In this document: positions 1-4,606 of the stretch, piece after piece
How positions within the stretch are numbered: position 1 is the first letter of the stretch
Layout: every line of letters begins with the position of its first letter
From: CAZJGG01 sp964545475
GTDB lineage: Bacteria; Bacillota; Clostridia; Lachnospirales; JAISER01
Assembly: GCA_964545475.1 (NCBI GenBank)
Contig: CAZJGG010000081.1
Location: forward strand, 1-9,684
DNA: 9,684 nucleotides
Direction: 5' to 3'
The notes under the pieces: model-generated
The model's input: the letters and a program-made list of their open reading frames with translations, nothing else
Told to the model about the DNA's origin: nothing
The model's database searches: none
Made by a program: the position numbers and the translations under genes

Positions 1-1800
1 TTATTTTGTTTCTTGCAAGAATTCCTCAATAATGTCATTAAGGTCTGTAGCATGGTCGGCCAACTCGTGACCTGCGGCAGCGCTTTCTTCTGCTAAAGCA
101 GCGTTTTGCTCAACGGATTGTATTATTTGCAAAATTTCATCACTTATGTTGTCAATTATTTGGATTTGCTCATTAGAAGAAGTGGCAATAATCTGGGCGT
201 TAGAGTTACATTCATTTATTCCGGAAACAATAGCATCGAAACTGCCGGTTGTATCTTTAACAACTTTATCAGTGTGTTTAGCTTTATCGATAGAATTTGA
301 AATAAGCTCGTTGCTTGTATTTGCCGCCTCTGTGCTTCTTGAAGCCAAGTTGCGGACTTCTTCTGCAACAACGGCAAAACCTTTTCCGGCTTGCCCGGCT
401 CTTGCTGCCTCAACAGAAGCGTTAAGCGCCAAAAGATTAGTTTGAAAAGCAATGTCCTCAATAGTTTTTATTATTTTGTATATTGAACGGTTAGCTTCGG
501 ACATTTCGTTTACCGCTTGAAGCATAATTTTCATTTGGCTCATACCAGACTGTGCCTTTTCATTAATTTCAGATGTAATGTGTGAAGTCTGGTTTGAAAG
601 ATCGGTTGTAGCATGGGCTTTTTCGTTTAGGCTTTCAAAGGCGCTTGAAAGCTTATCCATAAATTCAGCCTGCACAGTGGCGCTTTCAGCTGTTCTGTTG
701 CTGCTATCTGCCAAGGTTTTTGATACAGTAATAAATGAAGCACTAGCCTCGCTTACACGCTCAACTAAGTGTTTTTTAGACTCTGCACCCTTTAAAACAG
801 AAATATCTTGTACAACTTCAATATGCCCAACTTTATTATTGTTTTCATCAAGTAAATATTCAACATTAACTTGGTAGTCATTGCCAAGTTGGCTAAAGAA
901 TGTAATTGGTCTATTTTGCCTTAAACATTCAATACCGCAATTTTCCGTTTTACAAATGCCTGCGCCCCAATTGATGCAATGTTTGCCTATAATATCTTTA
1001 CGTTTAACTTTAAGCATACCCTCTACAGGTCTATTAATAAATGTCCAGTTCATGTCCATATCAGTAACTGAAATTGGAAATGGGATGGAATCAAGCATTG
1101 ATATATACCAATGAGTCTTTTCTTTAACGGCGGCCGCAGCTGATTTAATTTCCCTAAATAATACAGCATAATCGTTTTTAAAGGAATTTGGGCAGTTATT
1201 GTCTGCAACTTCGCCAGTAGATACAAGTTTTAACAATTGGCTTGTGTCATTAAGGACTTTTTTGAAATTTGTTTGAATGGAATTTAAAGATTTAAAAAGT
1301 TGCTCTTTGCCGGAAGTATCAATGTCTATACTAAAATTTCCCTCTGCAATATTTGATGCAGTTGAATTTGCGGCTGAAAGTAAATTCATATGAAAATTCG
1401 CAAGCTCGTTGGTGGAGGAAGATATTTTCTGCCATACACCATTATACTTAGAGCTGTTAATACGGTAGTTAGCGTTGCCTTTTAAATATTGAGCGTTAAG
1501 CTCTAAAATTTCTGCTGGGAGCTTAAAAAATTCAGCACTTGAACTGGTCATGAAATCAAAATTTCCCATTTGTATGCTTTGTTCAATTTCACCAAAACAA
1601 TTTGTTATGTAATTTTGAATTGTGCGTATAGAATAAAATAGAAAGAAAGAGGCTAGCAAAGTTAATACAATAGTCAATAAAATTTGCGGTAAGCCCTTTA
1701 AAAACACTCCTAAAAGACCGACGACAAACACAGAGATGGCAACAAGAAATAAGTTTAAAAACATTTTTTTTCTGATTTTCAATATAAGCTCAGTTTTCAT
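1..1800 (-). CDS. Methyl-accepting chemotaxis protein with cytoplasmic Cys-rich PAS sensor
   Basis: Chemoreceptor of 599 aa that should signal to CheA/CheW. Two membrane helices (about residues 13-33 and 38-57) are joined by only a few residues, so there is no extracellular ligand domain. HAMP-like segments follow (about 145-225, with GNF...G...L and STGE patterns). A PAS domain (about 230-340) contains cysteines 275, 283, 288 and 292. The long antiparallel signalling coiled coil comes last. Its conserved tip (about 447-489, with AFQTNLLALNASVEAARAG and the GFAVVAEEVRNLA stretch) identifies the family. No C-terminal CheR-tethering pentapeptide is seen. The start at 1800 is chosen because AAGGAG lies 7 nt upstream; an in-frame ATG at 1845 has no such site. 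The stop codon is the first three bases of the window. The sensed signal is unknown; location and cysteines suggest an intracellular or redox/metal cue (inference). Confidence 0.95.
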   Translation of the reverse strand: MKTELILKIRKKMFLNLFLVAISVFVVGLLGVFLKGLPQILLTIVLTLLASFFLFYSIRTIQNYITNCFGEIEQSIQMGNFDFMTSSSAEFFKLPAEILELNAQYLKGNANYRINSSKYNGVWQKISSSTNELANFHMNLLSAANSTASNIAEGNFSIDIDTSGKEQLFKSLNSIQTNFKKVLNDTSQLLKLVSTGEVADNNCPNSFKNDYAVLFREIKSAAAAVKEKTHWYISMLDSIPFPISVTDMDMNWTFINRPVEGMLKVKRKDIIGKHCINWGAGICKTENCGIECLRQNRPITFFSQLGNDYQVNVEYLLDENNNKVGHIEVVQDISVLKGAESKKHLVERVSEASASFITVSKTLADSSNRTAESATVQAEFMDKLSSAFESLNEKAHATTDLSNQTSHITSEINEKAQSGMSQMKIMLQAVNEMSEANRSIYKIIKTIEDIAFQTNLLALNASVEAARAGQAGKGFAVVAEEVRNLASRSTEAANTSNELISNSIDKAKHTDKVVKDTTGSFDAIVSGINECNSNAQIIATSSNEQIQIIDNISDEILQIIQSVEQNAALAEESAAAGHELADHATDLNDIIEEFLQETK

Positions 1801-1930
1801 GTAAACACTCCTTGTATACTTATGTATAGCTATTTGCAAAAACATAAACAGCTATGTTCACAGAAACAGCGGTGAAACGCTTGCTATTTCCTCTCCATAC
1901 CTGTAAATGTTTTGTCAAATTGCTCTAGTT
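1801..1930 (-). promoter_or_regulatory. Long, possibly structured 5' leader of the chemoreceptor mRNA
   Basis: About 130 nt lie between the predicted transcription start and the ATG. On the minus strand it contains several short self-complementary stretches: AGCG-TTTCAC-CGCT (1879-1866), AACATA...TATGTT (about 1857-1840), and TATAC-ATAA-GTATA just ahead of the ribosome binding site (about 1828-1815). I looked for the conserved motifs of cyclic di-GMP riboswitches, which often precede such genes in Clostridia, and could not recognise them. Regulatory function is inferred only from length and hairpins. Confidence 0.35.
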
Positions 1931-1936
1931 GTATTA

Positions 1937-1965
1937 ATTATACTAATGATAGTCAGTAATGTCAA
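1937..1965 (-). promoter_or_regulatory. Consensus sigma-A promoter for the chemoreceptor gene
   Basis: Read on the minus strand, the -35 box TTGACA (1965-1960) and the -10 box TATAAT (1942-1937) are both perfect and separated by exactly 17 bp. Transcription should start near 1930, leaving a leader of about 130 nt before the ATG at 1800. It is not a flagellar sigma-28 type promoter, although the gene is a chemoreceptor. Confidence 0.85.
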
Positions 1966-2097
1966 TAAAATGGGAATAAGACAAAGAGGCAATATTTACA
2001 TAGGGCAGCTAAATTATATGAAATATATAAAAGGAATTTATAGAGCATTTGAACGAAGGTAACAAAACATGAGATGAATATATGAGAAGCGACATTG

Positions 2098-2125
2098 TTA
2101 AGGCGTACTTTTAAGTACGCCTTAA
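2098..2125. terminator. Strong 13-bp hairpin, candidate terminator
   Basis: The inverted repeat TTAAGGCGTACTT / AAGTACGCCTTAA is perfect, with only TT at the centre, so the real stem is about 11-12 bp with a 4-6 nt loop. It lies 75-100 nt downstream of the ROK stop, and also upstream of the chemoreceptor promoter. No U-tract follows it on the minus strand. On the plus strand it is followed by a moderately T-rich stretch, but no plus-strand gene ends here. It may act as a boundary that separates the two leftward transcription units. Confidence 0.5.
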
Positions 2126-2166
2126 TAAAATTTGTTTATTTTGTATATAGTGTTATAATAGAAAAT

Positions 2167-2189
2167 AGTATTTGATATTATCAAACACT
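2167..2189 (-). terminator. AT-rich hairpin just after the ROK stop codon
   Basis: The sequence TTTGATA-T-TATCAAA is flanked by AGT/ACT, which also pair. It begins about 10 nt after the ROK stop and on the minus strand runs into a U-rich ATTTTCTATT tract. The stem is weak (AT-rich), so it would be a poor intrinsic terminator alone. It may work together with the stronger hairpin at 2098-2125. Confidence 0.4.
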
Positions 2190-2199
2190 TTGGCATTGG

Positions 2200-3372
2200 T
2201 TATATATATACTTTATATAGCTTTTCCAAAGCGTATTCTAACGCTAATATGCCAATTCCGGTTAGACCTTCCTCTTTGGCAGAGACAACGATAGTATCCT
2301 TGGACAAAGCTTTATAACTAGACTTTTCATAAATTCTTATAGCATTTTCAATAATAAATGGGTATCTCCAAGCGAAAAGACCGCCAACTGCTATAATTTT
2401 AGGGTTATACATGCAGACGCAAACATTTAAAGCAATAGAAACGGCTTTTGCTGCGTTTTCTGCTATTTCATTTGCCCAATCATATTGAAGTTTGTATGCA
2501 GCCATAACGTCATCTAAGTTTAATACTTCTTTTTGAGATTTTTTTGCCAATTTTACAAGGACAGTGTCAGAAATGAAGGTATTAAGGCATCCCAGTCTTC
2601 CGCAAGAGCAGGCGTAACCGTTGTCAAACCCGGAGTTAATGTGCCCTAAAGAGCCGGCAAGATTTTTTTCTCCAAGCAACAAATTATCGTCGCAAAGAGA
2701 AGCGCATTCAAATTCGCCGTTAATTTTTAAATAAGAAAAATTATTACAGCCATAAAAGTTCTGCTCTTTTTCGCCGATTAACGCCGCTTTAGCATCATTT
2801 TCTAAAACGCAGGGGAGCTTAAAGATATCCTTGCATATTTCCGAAATTTGCTCGTCTGTCCAGCAAAAATCCGGGCAAAATAAAATAGTGCTTTGCTCTC
2901 TTGAAACAGCTCCGGTACAGCATATGCCTATATATTGGATTTGAATTTTTTGTATTTCATGCTCTCTAACAAGCCGAACATAAAGGTTATACGCTTGTTC
3001 TAAAATACCTTTTGCAGTTGCCGCACGAAAATAAGGGGCTTCTGAAAGCTTACCAATAATGTTACGCTTAAAATCCATAAGCCCAACGCAAACCTCACTT
3101 TTATCAATAAAAACGCAAACAGTATAAAATGCAGTTGGGTTTATTGAAATAAGGGTGGAAAGCCTGCCTTTTTCCCCTGTTTTGGAAGAATTTCTTTCAT
3201 TAATTAAATCCATTCGGGAAAGCCTTGAAACAATTCTTGTAAGGGAGGCGGCAGAAAGCCCCGTTCTCTTTGAAAGCTCAGAACGGGAAATAGGTTCGTT
3301 GTGCCTTATTTCGTTAAGTACAATTTTTAAATTATGCTCTTTTAAATCCCACTGTCCATGTGGTTTTTCCAT
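2200..3372 (-). CDS. ROK-family transcriptional regulator (NagC/XylR type), degenerate sugar-binding site
   Basis: 390 aa, the usual length for ROK repressors. An N-terminal winged helix (residues about 26-60, SRSELSKRTGLSAASLTRIV) would bind DNA. The rest is a sugar-kinase-fold ROK domain. The zinc motif is complete: H244, then C255, C257 and C262 (CSCGRLGC). Several ligand residues are not. The DxGxT phosphate loop is replaced by DKSEV (about 90-94), the GTGxGxG loop by NGEFECA (218-224), the sugar-contacting Glu of AGExGH by Ser241, and the Glu of GCxE by Asn264. It is therefore not a kinase and may have lost or changed sugar sensing (inference). The ATG lies one base after the smpB stop with only a weak AAAGGT site upstream, so translation is probably coupled to smpB. 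No sugar genes are nearby to suggest an inducer. Confidence 0.88.
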   Translation of the reverse strand: MEKPHGQWDLKEHNLKIVLNEIRHNEPISRSELSKRTGLSAASLTRIVSRLSRMDLINERNSSKTGEKGRLSTLISINPTAFYTVCVFIDKSEVCVGLMDFKRNIIGKLSEAPYFRAATAKGILEQAYNLYVRLVREHEIQKIQIQYIGICCTGAVSREQSTILFCPDFCWTDEQISEICKDIFKLPCVLENDAKAALIGEKEQNFYGCNNFSYLKINGEFECASLCDDNLLLGEKNLAGSLGHINSGFDNGYACSCGRLGCLNTFISDTVLVKLAKKSQKEVLNLDDVMAAYKLQYDWANEIAENAAKAVSIALNVCVCMYNPKIIAVGGLFAWRYPFIIENAIRIYEKSSYKALSKDTIVVSAKEEGLTGIGILALEYALEKLYKVYI

Positions 3373-3373
3373 T

Positions 3374-3844
3374 TTATCTAACCTTTGCTTTAAAATCTCT
3401 CAATGCTTCCCGCTCAATATCTTTTTTTGCAATATCGTCACGTTTGTCATAAGTTTTCTTGCCTTTTGCAATACACACATCGGCCTTTACAAGGGCCTTA
3501 TTAAAGTAAATAGATGTTACTACTATTGTAAAGCCATCTCTTGCAACAGCTCGGTTTAACTTTTCTATTTCAAGTTTATGGAGTAAAAGGCGTCTTTTTC
3601 TTAATGGGTCTTTGTTAAAAATATTACCTTGTTCATAAGGGCTAACGTGCATTCCGTAAAGAATTGCTTCTCCGTTTTCAATTTTAACGTAACTGTCTTT
3701 TAAGTTGCATTTTCCGGCCCGCATTGATTTAACTTCAGTTCCCAAAAGTTCAATACCTGCTTGAAATGTTTCTTCTATAAAATAATCATGCCATGCCTTT
3801 TTGTTTTGTGCTATCATTTTTCTGCCCGTTTCTTTCTTATTCAT
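3374..3844 (-). CDS. smpB: SsrA-binding protein SmpB
   Basis: A 156-aa partner of tmRNA that delivers it to stalled ribosomes in trans-translation, in the cytoplasm. The sequence shows the family's OB-fold core: NKKAWHDYFIEETFQAGIEL and the GTEVKSMRAGKCNLKDSYV stretch (residues about 14-53), then GMHVSPYEQGN. A basic C-terminal tail (KGKKTYDKRDDIAKKDIERE, about 127-146) is the part that inserts into the decoding site. The length is typical. The start at 3844 has AAGGAG 8 nt upstream; an in-frame ATG ten codons earlier would place this site inside the gene, so it is rejected. The gene is followed one base later by a ROK regulator, not by the tmRNA gene often found next to smpB, and I see no tmRNA in the window. 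It is divergent from the marR operon. Confidence 0.97.
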   Translation of the reverse strand: MNKKETGRKMIAQNKKAWHDYFIEETFQAGIELLGTEVKSMRAGKCNLKDSYVKIENGEAILYGMHVSPYEQGNIFNKDPLRKRRLLLHKLEIEKLNRAVARDGFTIVVTSIYFNKALVKADVCIAKGKKTYDKRDDIAKKDIEREALRDFKAKVR

Positions 3845-3919
3845 ATAAACAACTCCTTGGGCAAATTTTCTCATAATTTGGTTTCAATGTCAATGTTTGG
3901 TTATTTGAATTTGTAGTGT

Positions 3920-3948
3920 ATTATATTGACAAATTAATAATTAATGAA
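3920..3948 (-). promoter_or_regulatory. Possible smpB promoter, overlapping the marR promoter
   Basis: A perfect minus-strand TATAAT (3925-3920) is preceded at 17 bp by a poor -35 (TTCATT, 3948-3943). It directly abuts the -35 box of the rightward marR promoter, so the two polymerases would compete. An alternative is TTGACA at about 3893-3888 with a weak GAAAAT -10, which would leave a very short leader. I cannot decide between them by eye. Confidence 0.4.
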
Positions 3949-3954
3949 TATAAT
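3926..3954 (+). promoter_or_regulatory. Consensus sigma-A promoter of the marR-ABC operon
   Basis: TTGACA (3926-3931) and TATAAT (3949-3954) are both perfect, with a 17-bp spacer that is entirely AT-rich. Transcription should begin near 3961. A promoter this strong in front of a repressor-exporter operon implies that its output is set by repression rather than activation (inference). Confidence 0.88.
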
Positions 3955-3963
3955 ATTTAAATA
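3954..3963. promoter_or_regulatory. Candidate MarR operator at the transcription start
   Basis: The perfect 10-bp palindrome TATTTAAATA overlaps the last base of the -10 box and the predicted start site. It is nested in a looser inverted repeat (ATTAA at about 3940 and TTAAT at about 3965). The MarR family usually binds AT-rich palindromes over its own promoter, so this placement fits autorepression. In such AT-rich DNA, short palindromes also arise by chance. Confidence 0.4.
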
Positions 3964-4003
3964 CTTAATAATAAAGCGGTTATAAATTAAGGAGGTTAAA
4001 AAG

Positions 4004-4447
4004 TTGGACGAAGCTGTAAAGCATCAATTAATAAGCGCAATGATTGCTCTTCGTAAAATGAGTGTATTATTTTCGCCTGATTGCGAAATCCATTTTAATG
4101 AAATATTTGTCTTAAAAAGTATCGCAGATCCCAGTGGCTTTAATACAAATGAGCTTTCAAGCGTTCTTCATATTTCAAAACCTGCTATATCACAAATTTT
4201 AAATTCTCTTGAAAAAAGAGGATATATTAGCAGGGAAATTGATTTAATTGACAGACGTAAAATAAACGTAAGTCTTAATGAAAAAGGTGTTAATGCTTTA
4301 GTCAATGTAAAAAAGTACCATGATAATATTTTTAATGAAATTATTGCACGTTTTGGTGAAGATAATACTATGCAGCTAATTTTTCTTTTAAACCGGCTTA
4401 TAGAAATTGCAGAAGAAGTAAGAGACTGTTCAAAGTCTCGCTTTTAG
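4004..4447 (+). CDS. MarR-family transcriptional regulator of the exporter operon
   Basis: 147 aa. The winged helix-turn-helix is clear: NELSSVLHISKPAISQILNSL (residues about 49-69), then the wing with D83-R84-R85, the family's conserved DRR motif, flanked by N- and C-terminal helices for dimerisation. The start is TTG at 4004, with a perfect AAGGAGGT site 8 nt upstream and no better ATG. It is first in an operon with two ABC exporter subunits, the usual arrangement of a drug- or toxin-responsive repressor controlling its own efflux pump; the ligand cannot be read from sequence. The last eight codons (from Arg140, ending DCSKSRF) lie inside the large palindrome at 4421-4586, so the native C-terminus may have been replaced by an inserted element. 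Confidence 0.92.
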   Translation: MDEAVKHQLISAMIALRKMSVLFSPDCEIHFNEIFVLKSIADPSGFNTNELSSVLHISKPAISQILNSLEKRGYISREIDLIDRRKINVSLNEKGVNALVNVKKYHDNIFNEIIARFGEDNTMQLIFLLNRLIEIAEEVRDCSKSRF

Positions 4448-4586
4448 TGGATTTTCGAGCAAATTTTTTTAATTGCAAGGAAGCGGCGAACGTTCATACT
4501 TGAAGACGTATGGGCGTTTGCCGCTGACACAGCAATTCAGAAAATTTGACGAAAAGGCACTAAAATGGAGACTTTGAACCGGCTCT
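4421..4586 (+). repeat. 166-nt nested imperfect palindrome (foldback/MITE-like element)
   Basis: Nested arms pair along the whole span: 4421-4424/4583-4586 (4 bp), 4428-4439/4568-4579 (12 bp), 4442-4449/4558-4565 (8 bp), 4452-4457/4550-4555 (6 bp), 4460-4476/4532-4548 (17 positions, one mismatch) and 4483-4499/4508-4524 (17 bp, three G-U). The terminal loop is 4500-4507. Breaks between the stems are small and mostly symmetric. All wobble pairs (such as 4488/4519, 4493/4514 and 4494/4513) are G-U only in plus-strand RNA. There is no U-tract, so it is not an intrinsic terminator. It fills the marR-ABC gap, enters the marR coding end, and stops just before the ribosome binding site of the next gene. 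It encodes no protein. Either a non-autonomous inverted-repeat element or an RNA processing/attenuation structure is possible. Confidence 0.88.
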
Positions 4587-4606
4587 AAAGAACAGGGAGT
4601 GATATT

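Larger units (their letters stand above)
1801..2199. other. 399-bp intergenic region between chemoreceptor and ROK genes
   Basis: The left third holds the chemoreceptor leader and promoter (1801-1965). The right part holds two hairpins behind the ROK gene (2098-2125 and 2167-2189). Between 1966 and 2097 I see no convincing gene, promoter or RNA structure. There is only a 14-codon ATG frame at 2018-2062 on the plus strand with a weak, badly spaced ribosome binding site, which I do not call. Confidence 0.7.

Noticed and set aside
1801..1845. Longer chemoreceptor start at 1845 (15 extra residues)
   Set aside because: No ribosome binding site precedes it, whereas the ATG at 1800 has AAGGAG at ideal spacing.
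1801..1930. Cyclic di-GMP riboswitch in the chemoreceptor leader
   Set aside because: The conserved motifs of class I and class II aptamers could not be found by eye.
2018..2062. 14-codon basic reading frame MKYIKGIYRAFERR on the plus strand
   Set aside because: No clear promoter and only a weak AGGG about 12 nt upstream; a frame this short occurs easily by chance.
3845..3874. Longer SmpB start at 3874
   Set aside because: The AAGGAG that fits the ATG at 3844 would fall inside the coding region, and SmpB proteins normally begin close to the 3844 start.
4448..4606. Rho-independent terminator between marR and the ABC genes
   Set aside because: No U-tract follows any stem. The only T run (4464-4470) is inside a 5' arm, and no second promoter is evident before the ABC genes.
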